Shown: positions 28,433 through 37,751 of the stretch, in pieces
Position numbering within the stretch: the stretch's first letter is position 1
How the letters are laid out: each line of letters begins with the position of its first letter
Assembly (NCBI GenBank): GCA_919902505.1
Contig: CAKKRE010000016.1
Coordinates: 248,001-312,000, forward strand
Source of the DNA: Nitrospiraceae bacterium
GTDB taxonomy: Bacteria; Nitrospirota; Nitrospiria; Nitrospirales; Nitrospiraceae
Direction: 5' to 3'
DNA length: 64,000 bases
The notes under the pieces: model-generated
Database searches by the model: none
The model's input: only the letters and a program-made list of their open reading frames with translations
Told to the model about the DNA's origin: nothing
Position numbers and translations under genes: made by a program

Positions 28433-28903
28433 TTAGTCCCGCTTGCACCCGACAAAATGAAAGTTCACGCCCCAGCCGACCGGATCGCCCGGATCTGCCG
28501 GCTCATAGGTCCCGACGGTAAAATTGCACTCTTTCATCGCCGCCTTGATGGCCTTCCCGAAATCGATCAGGTTGCGGACTTCCTTCTTGTCGATCTCCTT
28601 GATCACCGACCGCACCTTGATCCCCGCGTAGTCCGCTCTGGAATTGCCGATCACTTCAAAGACCGCCACGCCCTCGGGTCGCTGTAACTTGAGTTCTTTC
28701 TGTACCTCTTCATCGACTTCACCGACCACGATCCCGAATTCTTCCCCAAGTTGCACAGCTTCCTCCGCCGTCATCTCGCCGTTCGCACCGGTACCCGCAT
28801 CGGCCTGGAAGCCCCATGTCGCGGTGAACAAGACCCCACACACACAAAGAGCCCTTCCGAGAGAAAGGGCTCTGGTGAACATCGCTCGATTCTTTTTGGA
28901 CAT
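28433..28903 (-). CDS. Exported PDZ-domain protein
   Basis: A 156-residue protein. A signal peptide (about residues 8-37) precedes an acidic linker and a PDZ domain with GVAVFEVIGNSRADYAGIKVRSVIKEI, the usual ligand-groove and helix blocks. There is no protease domain, so it is likely to be an adaptor or a scaffold in the periplasm. The ATG at 28903 is assumed; GGAGG lies very close before it. Position between an NxrC-like gene and the multihaem cytochrome genes suggests a helper in assembling or holding these proteins. Confidence 0.7.
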   Translation of the reverse strand: MSKKNRAMFTRALSLGRALCVCGVLFTATWGFQADAGTGANGEMTAEEAVQLGEEFGIVVGEVDEEVQKELKLQRPEGVAVFEVIGNSRADYAGIKVRSVIKEIDKKEVRNLIDFGKAIKAAMKECNFTVGTYEPADPGDPVGWGVNFHFVGCKRD

Positions 28904-28986
28904 TCCCTCCAACGGGTTCGCCTCATCCGCACAGGTTGAACCGCAACTGGCACGTCCTGCCGACAGTCACATCCTACCAGGAAGAA

Positions 28987-29820
28987 TTATGTCTTTGTGG
29001 CCGGATCCAGCGCGAGTTGAAACCAGGGGGCAATGGCTTTCTGTCCGTTGCGCTCTTTGTTCTCACCGTTCCACACGGCAAAAGACACGACCTGAATACG
29101 TCCCGGAATCAGCTTGGCTTCATTCTCCTGCTCTTCACTTGACAGGGGACGACGCATCACGACTCGCCACGTGCCGTCTTTCCACGTCGCTTTTCCCTGC
29201 ACGCGCCCCTGCTTCTCTTTGGTGGTCAGGGTGCTGAACCCGCCGCCGATCAAGTCTTCCACCGAGGACGCCCGCCGCGGAATGACCTCAAAACGCCGGG
29301 GTTCACCGCTGGCCGCCTTGTCTTTTTCCGTGGTCCTGGAAGCACGCCGGTCGATGTCGCTCTGCCAATCGGCTTTCCAATGCCAGATATTGATGTAATG
29401 ATCGAGCTGACCCATACAGAAAAATGCCGGCGCATCGCCGAGCGGCAATCCCAGCGCAACACCGTCACGGAAGGTGCCCGGCGTCAGGCGGTCGTTTTTC
29501 GTATTGTCCTGCCACTCCAATAAGAAGGCGATGTCGGTTCCGTTGTGCACGGCGCGGACCGCCAACGCATGGGCCGTCGGCTCCGGCCACACCGGCCGGG
29601 TGATCACCTGGCCGCTCAACGGCAACGTCATGGGCGCAATTTTCTGCCAGAGGGGATCTTCGGGAGCCGTCGGGATGTCCCCCGAGAGGGCCTGTGCACG
29701 GATGATCATGCCTTCTGAGCTGACGATGGGGATACCGAGACCGCCCAGAATGAGGGCGAGAACGAACAGGCTGGAGAGAAGTGTCAGTAACCGGGTGCGG
29801 GATGTGTGAACCGATGTCAT
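28987..29820 (-). CDS. NxrC-like haem-binding protein (ethylbenzene dehydrogenase gamma fold)
   Basis: A 277-residue exported protein related to the haem b-binding gamma subunit of type II DMSO reductase enzymes, the family proposed as NxrC in Nitrospira. Residues 10-40 form the signal peptide. The family blocks are present: LPLSGQVITRP, LEWQDNTKND, a methionine/Cys segment FFCMGQ, INIWHWKADWQ (possible haem ligands Met and His) and the closing FAVWNGENKERNGQKAIAPWF. It is about 40 residues shorter than the paralogue at 35.6-36.6 kb and only moderately similar. The ATG at 29820 is chosen because GAGGCGA precedes it. Confidence 0.8.
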   Translation of the reverse strand: MTSVHTSRTRLLTLLSSLFVLALILGGLGIPIVSSEGMIIRAQALSGDIPTAPEDPLWQKIAPMTLPLSGQVITRPVWPEPTAHALAVRAVHNGTDIAFLLEWQDNTKNDRLTPGTFRDGVALGLPLGDAPAFFCMGQLDHYINIWHWKADWQSDIDRRASRTTEKDKAASGEPRRFEVIPRRASSVEDLIGGGFSTLTTKEKQGRVQGKATWKDGTWRVVMRRPLSSEEQENEAKLIPGRIQVVSFAVWNGENKERNGQKAIAPWFQLALDPATKT

Positions 29821-29904
29821 TCGCCTCATGTCCCGACGCAATCCGCTAACCGCGAAAACTCCCGCACCTCTTGCCTGCGCGGGACGCTGAATCCGTTCCT
29901 CAAA

Positions 29905-31158
29905 TTACCACAGCTTGGCGCGACGAATCTTATTTTCACCCCGCTCACAGATATACAGGGACCCCTGCGTGTCGAGCGTCAGCCCCACCGGGGAATTGAC
30001 CACCGCCTCGACGGCGAGCAGACCATCGCCATGCTTCAGCGCGCCGGCCGCATCTTTGGCGACAAACCGCGCCGCGCCACAGCCACCCATGTTCTTATCA
30101 TCATACCCGCTGTCACCGTTGCCGGCCACCGTGCTGATAAAGCCCGTGTCCGCATCCACCTTCCGGACTCGATGGTTGCCGGTGTCAGAGATATAGGCGT
30201 GATTGTGTTGATCGAAGACGATGGCTTCCGGCGCGTGCAACATCGACTTCGCCGCCGGCTTCCCGTCTCCATCGTATCCATACCGGCATACACCGGCGAG
30301 GGTGGAAATCAGCCCGGTCTTACGATCGATCTTGCGCACTCGATTACTGCCTTTGTCGACGATATACACATCACCGGCATTGTCGACGGCGATACCGACG
30401 ATATCGTACAGCCGCGCCTCCATGGCCGGATGTCCGTCATCGAGGTACATCGACAAACTGAGCCCATCCGAACAGACCGGCATCAGCCACCCGTTGTCGT
30501 CACTGAAGTCGATGCCGATCGCATCGCCGGACAACACCACCAGGTTGCGCGCCACCAATGGCTGCTCCCGGGCTTCGTCTTCCGCGGTCCAGCTTCCCGC
30601 GATGGTTTCCACCAGTCCGGTGCGCGAGTCGTACCGACGAATCCGGTGCGCCTGCGTGTCGGCGATATACATTACATCGTCCGCGTCGAAGGCAATCGCC
30701 GCAGGCCAGGTCAAATTCACTTCCAACGCCAGGCCATCACCATTAAACCCATGTTCACCGGTGCCCACGACCGTGGTGATAATTCCGGTGTCACGATCGA
30801 TTTTTCGAATCCGGTTACTGCCGGAATCACAGACATAGAGATCGTTGCGGGAGTCACAGGCGACGTCCAGCGGCAGATACAGTCCGGCTTCTCCGCAAGG
30901 CCCTTCGTCGCCGCTGTAGCAGGTCTCACCGATCCCGGCAAAATTATGGACGGTACCCTCCGTGAGATTGACGCGACGAACCCGGTCGCTGCCTGATTCG
31001 GCGAAATACAGCCAGCGCTCGTCCCGATCCAGCGCGACATGGTGCGGCAGCGGAATGCCTGCTTTCACCGCGCGCTTGCCGTCCCCCGTGCTTCGCGCCT
31101 TCCCGTTTCCGGCAAAGGTTTCAATGTATCCGACCGCTAACTGAACGTCCGTTTCCAT
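29905..31158 (-). CDS. NHL-repeat beta-propeller protein
   Basis: A 417-residue protein made of tandem NHL repeats, each with a VRRVN/IRKID-type strand, a glycine turn such as TGDG or GYDGDG, and a DSGNHRVRKID-like motif, about six to seven repeats forming one propeller. No signal peptide is visible after the ATG at 31158. The longer frame to 31365 would add an arginine-rich stretch that overlaps tatA in another frame and is rejected. NHL propellers bind proteins or ligands; nothing in the sequence points to catalysis. It lies 46 bases downstream of tatA. Confidence 0.8.
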   Translation of the reverse strand: METDVQLAVGYIETFAGNGKARSTGDGKRAVKAGIPLPHHVALDRDERWLYFAESGSDRVRRVNLTEGTVHNFAGIGETCYSGDEGPCGEAGLYLPLDVACDSRNDLYVCDSGSNRIRKIDRDTGIITTVVGTGEHGFNGDGLALEVNLTWPAAIAFDADDVMYIADTQAHRIRRYDSRTGLVETIAGSWTAEDEAREQPLVARNLVVLSGDAIGIDFSDDNGWLMPVCSDGLSLSMYLDDGHPAMEARLYDIVGIAVDNAGDVYIVDKGSNRVRKIDRKTGLISTLAGVCRYGYDGDGKPAAKSMLHAPEAIVFDQHNHAYISDTGNHRVRKVDADTGFISTVAGNGDSGYDDKNMGGCGAARFVAKDAAGALKHGDGLLAVEAVVNSPVGLTLDTQGSLYICERGENKIRRAKLW

Positions 31159-31204
31159 AACTGTGTCAATCCGTTCTATGCTGGGCCCATTGTGCCGAAG
31201 GATG

Positions 31205-31498
31205 CTACGCGCGCGCGGCCGGGGGCGCTGCGGCGACCGGCTGCTCAACGACCGGCGTCGACATCGCCACCGGCGGCGGGGCCTGAATAGCCTGTGCCTG
31301 CACCGGTTCGGCCTGTTGAGCCTGCGCTTGCGCCTGGGCTTCAGCCTCGATCGCATCCGCCTCATGAACGGATTTCTTAAAGCCCTTGATCGCTTTACCG
31401 ATCCCCTCGCCGAGCTGCGGCAACTTCCCTGCTCCGAAGATAATCAGCACGATAAACAGGATCAGGATCAACTCTGTAAAACCAAGGCTGCCAAACAT
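31205..31498 (-). CDS. tatA: Twin-arginine translocase subunit TatA
   Basis: A 97-residue protein with one N-terminal membrane helix ([20 protein letters not shown]), the conserved [22 protein letters not shown] amphipathic segment and an Ala/Gln/Pro-rich tail. It supplies the pore of the Tat system, which exports folded cofactor proteins. GGAGAC precedes the ATG. No tatC is nearby. Being within the cluster of NxrC-like proteins, chaperone and a ferredoxin with an RRDFLK motif suggests a dedicated copy for molybdoenzyme export. Confidence 0.92.
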   Translation of the reverse strand: MFGSLGFTELILILFIVLIIFGAGKLPQLGEGIGKAIKGFKKSVHEADAIEAEAQAQAQAQQAEPVQAQAIQAPPPVAMSTPVVEQPVAAAPPAARA

Positions 31499-31522
31499 GG
31501 TGTGTCTCCTTTGCTCACATGT

Positions 31523-32335
31523 TCAGGATGCGGCTCCCTCTTTGGCTTTCTTTGCGAATCGTTCTTTCAAGCGCTGGCGAGCCTGTTCGGCCTGCTCGAA
31601 CATCTTGCACTTGTCGTAGACGCTGATCAAGTTGTAGTAGGCGAGAGGCTCGTCCGGGCTGTGCTCCACCGCGCTCTCCATGACCTTGATCGCCAAATCC
31701 GTCTTCCGATGATTGAGAGCGATTTCCATCAGTTTGAAGCTCGCCTCCAGATGCTTCGGATCCAACTCCAGGACACGAAGATAGCACTGGATCGCCATGT
31801 CCATCGTGTTGTAATCGGAGACTTGTGGATTGTCGAGTTCCACGTACACACCGGCGAGATTGTACCACGCCATCGGATCGTCCGGCGTGATCTCGACGAG
31901 CCGCTCGTAGTAATTCTTCGACTCCATGTACTTTCGTTTGTCCGCCTGCACGCGGCCCAGATTGAACAGAGCAAGCACATCGTAGGCATGCACATCGAGC
32001 GCGCGCTTGAATTCCGCTTCAGCCTCGTCGATCATACCCTTGGTGGCATAGATGGTCCCGAGGTTGGAGTAATACATCGCGAGCGACCGGTTCATCTCGG
32101 TCCGGAGCCCCTCCGCCATCTCGATCGACTTTTTCACTTCGGTGAGCGCGTCGTCGAGCCGGCCTTTGCTGAAATACAGTTCCCCCAGCCGGCACCGTGC
32201 CTGAAAATCGTCGGGCTCGGCACCGAGCAACTTTTCAATCTCCGCAATTTCTTCGTCGGGGCTCAACGGTTGATCGCCAGAATCCACCGCCGCACTCCCC
32301 TGCTCTGCTCCGCTTGCCTGTGTCTGTTCATCCAT
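31523..32335 (-). CDS. TPR-repeat protein
   Basis: A 270-residue protein of about six tetratricopeptide repeats (for example MYYSNLGTIYATKGMIDEAEAEFKRAL and AWYNLAGVYVELDNP regions), with a Gln/Gly/Glu-rich N-terminus and a basic C-terminus. There is no signal peptide or membrane helix, so it is cytoplasmic. TPR proteins are assembly scaffolds. It lies 24 bases upstream of tatA and 33 bases downstream of the membrane protein gene, so it belongs to the same transcript. Confidence 0.85.
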   Translation of the reverse strand: MDEQTQASGAEQGSAAVDSGDQPLSPDEEIAEIEKLLGAEPDDFQARCRLGELYFSKGRLDDALTEVKKSIEMAEGLRTEMNRSLAMYYSNLGTIYATKGMIDEAEAEFKRALDVHAYDVLALFNLGRVQADKRKYMESKNYYERLVEITPDDPMAWYNLAGVYVELDNPQVSDYNTMDMAIQCYLRVLELDPKHLEASFKLMEIALNHRKTDLAIKVMESAVEHSPDEPLAYYNLISVYDKCKMFEQAEQARQRLKERFAKKAKEGAAS

Positions 32336-32368
32336 AACAACGTATCCTAATCTGGGTGACTCATAAGA

Positions 32369-33490
32369 TTAAATTTGTCCACCAACGAGAGATTCCTGCG
32401 TGCCGACGATGGGGGGCCTGGTCACCGCCGCCTGTTCCGTCACCGCACCTTTGGGACGATCAAGCGTCATCAGCATCACCCCGAGCACCACCATCAGAGT
32501 CAAACTGGAAAAGAGCAATGCATAGCCGGCAATAAACATCAACGCCAAGCCGTATCCCGCAAGACGCCCCATCGTCACGAGCCTGATCACGGTGTACGAC
32601 CAACAGAGCAGCCCCGCGACATAAAAGGCAAAGGGCAGGTAAAAGGTATACCCCATGCCCATCTGAAAGATCCAGCTGATCCCCTCCCCGGCTTTCCGGA
32701 TGGAATGGGCCAACACCGGGTTGTAGAGCCCCAGGAAATAATCCATAAACAACAAGCCAAAGAACACCACCGCCGAGACGGCGCCGAACCAGATCGCGCG
32801 CCGGCGCTGCTGTCGATTCCTGGTACGGAACGACACCCCGCGCCCATAGGCCCAGAACACCAGAATGCTGGCAAGCACCATGAGCGCTTCGCCGAGACGA
32901 TTGGCTTCATACACAAACGGCGGCGCCGCAATTACGCCCATCCATCCGTAGGTGGTGGAGAAAATTTGATAATAGAGCCACCCGGAAATGCCGAAGTAAT
33001 AGACCGCGCCCATCACTCGCTTCGACCATTCCTGCTGCTGGGAGAGATACTCCAGCATCAGCGCGGTGAGTGCAATGAGGGTCACGACATTGTAGACGAT
33101 GGAGCCCAGCATGGCCGGCGGCACAATCAGAAAGGAAACCGTGAGGATCAACAGGAGGGCCACACTGGGAATCGTGACGGTATTAAACCCCGTGATGCCC
33201 TTGGCGCGAGCCCTGTTCACCAGCAGAACCACCAGGGCCAGAAAGACAAAGATCGCGACGACATTCAACAAGGCGAAGCCGACAGACGTCAGCAACTGGA
33301 AGATCGTTCCGACCCACTCATGCTGGGCCGCAATCTTGCTGATATGCATGCCGAGTCGGGATACCAGGCGATAGAGGACGAGTTCGAAAAATCCGACGAA
33401 CAACACCAGCTTGATGGTGTATTCGAACAACAGTCCCTGATCTTCGACCCGCCCGGTTGACCGTTCGACGGCGGTGGCTACAGCAGACAT
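32369..33490 (-). CDS. Polytopic membrane protein, function unknown
   Basis: A 373-residue protein with about nine to ten predicted membrane helices and almost no polar loops; the N-terminus (about 25 residues) is cytoplasmic and the C-terminus is Pro/Thr-rich. No transporter or enzyme motif is recognised. Several His and Tyr residues lie at helix ends, but no pattern for haem ligands is clear. The ATG at 33490 is preceded by AGGGGG. Its place between the radical SAM gene and the TPR/tatA genes suggests a membrane component of the same maturation or electron-transfer unit. Confidence 0.7.
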   Translation of the reverse strand: MSAVATAVERSTGRVEDQGLLFEYTIKLVLFVGFFELVLYRLVSRLGMHISKIAAQHEWVGTIFQLLTSVGFALLNVVAIFVFLALVVLLVNRARAKGITGFNTVTIPSVALLLILTVSFLIVPPAMLGSIVYNVVTLIALTALMLEYLSQQQEWSKRVMGAVYYFGISGWLYYQIFSTTYGWMGVIAAPPFVYEANRLGEALMVLASILVFWAYGRGVSFRTRNRQQRRRAIWFGAVSAVVFFGLLFMDYFLGLYNPVLAHSIRKAGEGISWIFQMGMGYTFYLPFAFYVAGLLCWSYTVIRLVTMGRLAGYGLALMFIAGYALLFSSLTLMVVLGVMLMTLDRPKGAVTEQAAVTRPPIVGTQESLVGGQI

Positions 33491-33579
33491 CTCCAGCCCC
33501 CTGTGCAAAACGTTGATGATAATCCTCTGGCCACAACCGGTCAACGCGGCAGGAGCCTGCCCTGATGACCGCACGAACG

Positions 33580-35361
33580 CTAAGAGCCGGTCGGCTGTGG
33601 TACCTGCAACGCTTGCGACTTGGCCCGAGCGATATAGAGCAGCCCGTCGGCCATGGAATAGTTAAACGGCAATTCGCACACGACTTCGCTGATTTTTTCG
33701 TAGACCTGCTGATAGAGTTGCTCGGCCTGAGCAGGGGTCATCCCCTCCTGCACTTCGTAAAAGAAGCCCAGGCTCAGGTCTTCGGTCGCCGGCCGCATGA
33801 TCCGACGGATGCCGTAACTGCCCGGATCACTCATGATCGGCGCCTCTTTTTCCAGGTCGAACAAGCAGGGCTGACAGGAGAACCCGTAGGACTCGTGGAG
33901 CTTCTTATTCCCCACCACAAAGTTCATGGTATCGAGGGCTTCCTCTTCCTTTTCCGTGGGGAACCCGACGATCACGTAACAGTGCACGGCAATCCCGAGA
34001 TCGACGCAGTCATCGACGATCCGGCGTACGGATTCCTGCTTGATCCCCTTCTTCATGAAATCCATGACTCGCTGATTGAACGACTCCAGTCCGAACACAA
34101 TTTTCAAACAGCCGGCGTCCCTCATCTGGCCAAGCAATTCACGCGTGAGGTTCTTCTCGAAACGCAACTCGCAGGTCCACTTCACATTCACTTGCCGATC
34201 GATCATCTGCTGGCACAAACGCTTGGTGGGAGAGAGGGCGAAACATTCGTCGGTGAAGAAAAAGGACTGGGCTCCATAGCGCTCTTTCAGCCAGACCAAA
34301 TCGTCCACCGTCTTCCCCGGATCACGTTGCCGGAAATTCTGATGATCCAGCGTGAGGGCGCAAAACGCGCAATCTTTGTAGTAGCAGCCGCGTGAAAATT
34401 GTACCGGCAGGACAGGCTCGGGGGACAAATACAGATCCAGCGGAAAGCCGTCGTAGTTCGGCGCTGTGAGCTGGTTGATATTCTCAGAGTAAAAGGGCTG
34501 ATTGACCGTAATCTTGCCGTTCTGGCGATAAATCAGATTCGGAACCTTGCTGAAATCCCGCTTGCCGTCCATCTGGTTCACAAGTTCCAGCAGGGCTGTT
34601 TCGCCTTCAAACACGACGAAATCATCGACGAGGTCGAATAACCATGGGCATCGCCGCAAATTATCGACCAACCGGGTGAAGATACTTCCACCTACCGTCA
34701 CATGCAGTTCCGGCGCATGCTCCTTGATCAACCGGCAGAGCGTAAGCCCGGGAATAATCTGCGAGGTCGCTGTAATCGAGACACCGACCAGATCCGGACG
34801 ATCAGTCAGGAGAGAAGGCAACACATGCTCGCGGAAGAGACTAATATAGGGATTCTGCCCTTCGTCACGAATGGCCTTGATCAGATCTTTTGAGGAGTAG
34901 ATCGAATAGTCGCCGAATTGGTTATCGACCACTGTCATGCGCGTCGGAAAGTACAACGAGGAGAGAACCTCAAGCCATTTATCGATCAGAAAGAGACTAT
35001 TGCGGTACGCCTCAATATCGTAAAACCCTTCACCTCGCAGCGTCTCTTTCGCCAGTTCGATTCGTTCAAACAAATAGGGAAACCGGTCGAGCGATTCGAT
35101 CACGCGAGCAAGTTGCTCTGCGCTCCCGGGCCCCCTCTCACCGGTTCGCTCTCGCTCCAGACTTTGCTGTTTGTCCACCAACTGCTGGTAGAGCCCATGC
35201 GCAAAGGATTGCGTCAGAACCTTGTCCAACAGCTCAATGCCGAGGTCGCGTTGAGAGACGTTTTTGACTCCGGCTTGGGTGAGGAATCCGGTGAGTGATG
35301 GAAGGCTGAGGTACGGTTGGGATGGGTGCCACGTAGGAGGAAACAAGAGTGAAACTTTCAT
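33580..35361 (-). CDS. B12-binding-type radical SAM protein
   Basis: A 593-residue protein. The N-terminal 200 residues form a cobalamin-binding-like Rossmann domain (VGVSITATSQIIPGL near 190). The radical SAM domain starts near 325, where the cysteines read CYYKDCAFC, a CX4CX2C spacing rather than the common CX3CX2C. Further family blocks include FFTDECFALSP and IVFGLESFNQRVMDFMKKG. Such proteins perform methylations, cyclisations or other radical chemistry; the substrate is unknown. It ends 89 bases before the polytopic membrane protein gene. Confidence 0.82.
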   Translation of the reverse strand: MKVSLLFPPTWHPSQPYLSLPSLTGFLTQAGVKNVSQRDLGIELLDKVLTQSFAHGLYQQLVDKQQSLERERTGERGPGSAEQLARVIESLDRFPYLFERIELAKETLRGEGFYDIEAYRNSLFLIDKWLEVLSSLYFPTRMTVVDNQFGDYSIYSSKDLIKAIRDEGQNPYISLFREHVLPSLLTDRPDLVGVSITATSQIIPGLTLCRLIKEHAPELHVTVGGSIFTRLVDNLRRCPWLFDLVDDFVVFEGETALLELVNQMDGKRDFSKVPNLIYRQNGKITVNQPFYSENINQLTAPNYDGFPLDLYLSPEPVLPVQFSRGCYYKDCAFCALTLDHQNFRQRDPGKTVDDLVWLKERYGAQSFFFTDECFALSPTKRLCQQMIDRQVNVKWTCELRFEKNLTRELLGQMRDAGCLKIVFGLESFNQRVMDFMKKGIKQESVRRIVDDCVDLGIAVHCYVIVGFPTEKEEEALDTMNFVVGNKKLHESYGFSCQPCLFDLEKEAPIMSDPGSYGIRRIMRPATEDLSLGFFYEVQEGMTPAQAEQLYQQVYEKISEVVCELPFNYSMADGLLYIARAKSQALQVPQPTGS

Positions 35362-35521
35362 AGGATTATCTTTATATTAAGCAGGAAAATCAGTATTTTC
35401 AGAAGAATCGCACCGTATCGGTATATACACTCCGCTCCAGTCCGAATGCAACCCTCCGCCCTCTGCACGCCAAGAAATTTCAGGCCTTCCTGAGGTTGAG
35501 CCACTCTCTGTCAAAACGCAC

Positions 35522-35569
35522 GAAGGCCCCGAATCACTTTGCCATCTCTGGCAACGACTCGGGGCCTTC
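35522..35569 (-). terminator. Terminator-like hairpin after the NxrC gene
   Basis: An 11-base-pair outer stem (35522-35532 with 35559-35569) encloses a second 6-base-pair stem (35539-35544 with 35549-35554). It lies about 70 bases after the NxrC stop on the minus strand, but has no T run, so termination may be partial. The 276-base gap from 35362 to 35637 holds no gene that I can see. Confidence 0.6.
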
Positions 35570-35637
35570 CTGTTACGAATCACCACACGATTCCTACCCG
35601 GCACAGGAGTAGGATTGGCCACTTCAGGCCACTAGGC

Positions 35638-36591
35638 TCACGGCATCTTCAGCGTGAACCAGGTGGAGAGCGCCTTCATACCGTTTCGCTCAATGTTGGA
35701 ACCATCCCAGACTGCGAAGGCGATTGGCACCGAAGCGCCCGCCTTGAACTGGGTGTCGTTGGCATCGCTGGTCTCCAGCGAACGCTTCACGACTACACGC
35801 CAGGTCGGGCCGGTGTATCCACCGCCCTTGAGGGACCCGGACGGCTCCCACACACCATTGCCGATCACATCCTGATGGGCCTGGGTGGTCAAGGTGCTGA
35901 ACCCGTTGGCATTCAGATCCTCGACGGAGCTGACGCGCAGGGTCGGGTCGGACATGATGTTACCGGACCAAATGCCGGAATTGAATGGGCCAAGGCTCCG
36001 GCCGATACGATCCGGATAGGTCACTCCACCAGCTGGCTCTTCGAAATAGTAATCCCAGAAGATGCCAGGGTATTGGTCATCCACGTCCCACATCCCAGCG
36101 CTATCCTTGCCGAGATCCTTCTGCCACTCCGCGTTCCAACGCCAGATGTTGACCGTCCCACCTGACTGGCCCATGCACTGGAACGGCGGGGCGCCCGCAG
36201 TGTTGACCGGGAACATGACGGCGGCTTGGTCCCGGAAATCCTGCGGACCGATTGCCGTGTCGTTCTTGGTCTGGTCGCTCCAATCAAGGCGCAACCCCAA
36301 ATCCTTCCCATTGCTGACCGCCTTCACAAACACCGACTTCACCGAAATATTCGGGTGCATCGGGGTCGTGATGGTCTGGCCGCTCAATGGGATGATGACA
36401 CCTGGCACTCCTTCCCAGATGGGGTTTGCACCATCCATCGGGATTGCCCCCTTGATCGCCTTCACGGGAATGGTCACCGGTTGGCTGACCGCGAGAGGCA
36501 CCTGCCCGATCGTCAACATAATGCCGACGATCAGCGCAGAGAACAAAATGCCAAACACCAAACGCTTATTGCGTGTCTGCACCAGTCTCAT
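35638..36591 (-). CDS. nxrC: NxrC-like haem-binding subunit (putative nitrite oxidoreductase gamma)
   Basis: A 317-residue exported protein of the ethylbenzene dehydrogenase gamma / DMSO reductase haem family. An N-terminal hydrophobic leader (residues 10-36) is followed by the family blocks PLSGQTITTP, LDWSDQTKND, FQCMGQSGGTVNIWRWNAEWQ and the closing FAVWDGSNIERNGMKALSTWF. The gamma subunit passes electrons from the iron-sulfur subunit through haem b to cytochrome c. Nitrospira genomes carry several nxrC candidates away from nxrAB, and this is one. It is directly downstream of torD and has an AGGAGGG ribosome site. Which alpha-beta pair it serves is inferred. Confidence 0.8.
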   Translation of the reverse strand: MRLVQTRNKRLVFGILFSALIVGIMLTIGQVPLAVSQPVTIPVKAIKGAIPMDGANPIWEGVPGVIIPLSGQTITTPMHPNISVKSVFVKAVSNGKDLGLRLDWSDQTKNDTAIGPQDFRDQAAVMFPVNTAGAPPFQCMGQSGGTVNIWRWNAEWQKDLGKDSAGMWDVDDQYPGIFWDYYFEEPAGGVTYPDRIGRSLGPFNSGIWSGNIMSDPTLRVSSVEDLNANGFSTLTTQAHQDVIGNGVWEPSGSLKGGGYTGPTWRVVVKRSLETSDANDTQFKAGASVPIAFAVWDGSNIERNGMKALSTWFTLKMP

Positions 36592-36650
36592 TGCGTATGC
36601 CCTCCTCTGAAAGATTAATAAGAAAAAGAACTGGGAACGTATAACGTCTG

Positions 36651-36684
36651 CCGAAAACCGAATACTGCACTGCCCGAAAACCGA
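36651..36684. repeat. Short direct repeat before nxrC
   Basis: CCGAAAACCGA occurs at 36651-36661 and again at 36674-36684, 23 bases apart, in the 99-base gap between torD and nxrC. It may be a slippage duplication or a paired protein site; nothing decides between them. Confidence 0.35.
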
Positions 36685-36690
36685 GAACTC

Positions 36691-37668
36691 CTACGCAGCC
36701 CCGACTGGGCCTTCGCTCTTCCCGCCGGCCTTCTCTTTCGTCTGTTGGTCCATGAAGGACTCAGCGCCGACCTCACTCAGCAACATGCTGAGCTCATTCC
36801 CCTTGTCCTGCGCCCCGCACTCGTAGGTTTGACCTTCCGGAGCATTGAAGGTAGCTGGTCTATAGTCCGCCTCAGAGTACGGTTGCACGGTGACTCCGAG
36901 GAAGGCGACCTCAAAATCCATCCACTCCGACATACAGTCGGCAATCAGCTTGAATAAGCCCGTATCCGACTTCTTCGCCAACATTCTGCAGAACAACGGC
37001 ACCCATCGGCCGATATGATTGTTGATAAATTTCTTTTGCGCATCGACCACGATCTCCGTCTTGTCGATGCCGTCATGGCAGCGCGAATAGGACTCTTTGT
37101 AGGTCAGAAAATGCATGAACTCGAGCTCGACACTCAGGTGATCGAGACGCTCGTGCACGTCCTTGGAGAGCTCGACTCCGAAGGCTTTGTAGAAGCCGGC
37201 GATGTCGCCCATCACGTGGGACTGCGCAAAAACGTGATCGTTACCGAAGAGTGTTTCGTAGGGCGGACAATCCAGCGTGATCACATTGGTGAAGACCCGC
37301 CGATGCTCCGTCTGAAGATCGCCGATCTGCCAATTGACACACTCAGCCGAAACCAGTTTCTCGATCTGGTCGAACTGTTTTTTCATCAGGGCGATTTTCT
37401 GGCTGGCCCGATCACCGCCGATGCCATCGAGTGCGAGACGCAATCCGTCCAATGCGGCACGACCATCTTCGACGAATTCACCACACTGGAGATAATCCAG
37501 GAACTCCTCGTCCTCAGGATACAATAAACTCCACGAGAACAAGAGATATATTTTGCTGCGATTGAGCGCCCGTTCGACGGCCGGCGAATCTTTTATCGCG
37601 ACCGCCTGCGGGGGAGCGATTGCGGTGGAGGACGGGGAGGTGGGCTGCACGACCTGTTTCGATGTCAT
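36691..37668 (-). CDS. TorD/NarJ-family molybdoenzyme chaperone
   Basis: A 325-residue cytoplasmic chaperone for insertion of the molybdenum cofactor into a DMSO reductase family enzyme before Tat export. It carries the all-helical TorD/DmsD blocks YLLFSWSLLYPEDEEFLDYL, EHRRVFTNVI...CPPYETLFG, GDIAGFYKAFGV and DHLSVELEFMHFL. The C-terminal 60 residues are an extra acidic tail. I start it at the ATG at 37668, with AGGAG ten bases upstream. It is followed by an nxrC-like gene and has its own promoter and a structured leader. The partner is probably NxrA or a paralogue. Confidence 0.85.
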   Translation of the reverse strand: MTSKQVVQPTSPSSTAIAPPQAVAIKDSPAVERALNRSKIYLLFSWSLLYPEDEEFLDYLQCGEFVEDGRAALDGLRLALDGIGGDRASQKIALMKKQFDQIEKLVSAECVNWQIGDLQTEHRRVFTNVITLDCPPYETLFGNDHVFAQSHVMGDIAGFYKAFGVELSKDVHERLDHLSVELEFMHFLTYKESYSRCHDGIDKTEIVVDAQKKFINNHIGRWVPLFCRMLAKKSDTGLFKLIADCMSEWMDFEVAFLGVTVQPYSEADYRPATFNAPEGQTYECGAQDKGNELSMLLSEVGAESFMDQQTKEKAGGKSEGPVGAA

Positions 37669-37692
37669 ACGTATTTTGCTCCTCACCTCAAC

Positions 37693-37726
37693 ATGTTGCG
37701 CATTTTTTTCGCACACTACGCAACAT
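37693..37726 (-). promoter_or_regulatory. Inverted repeat in the torD leader
   Basis: ATGTTGCG at 37693-37700 and CGCAACAT at 37719-37726 form a perfect 8-base inverted repeat with an 18-base loop. It lies between the promoter and the ribosome site of torD, so it would form a hairpin in the leader RNA or be an operator downstream of the start point. Confidence 0.45.
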
Positions 37727-37751
37727 CTGAGTCCTGCGGCACAGGAGGCGT

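Noticed and set aside
29806-30996. A 396-codon frame antisense to the NHL protein gene
   Set aside because: The repeat pattern seen in it only reflects the NHL repeats on the other strand.
31159-31365. An Arg-rich N-terminal extension of the NHL protein
   Set aside because: It lies inside tatA in another frame and reads as a shadow; the ATG at 31158 starts the first repeat.
31163-32350. A 395-codon frame antisense to tatA and the TPR gene
   Set aside because: It spans two real genes and their gap, which are both well supported on the minus strand.
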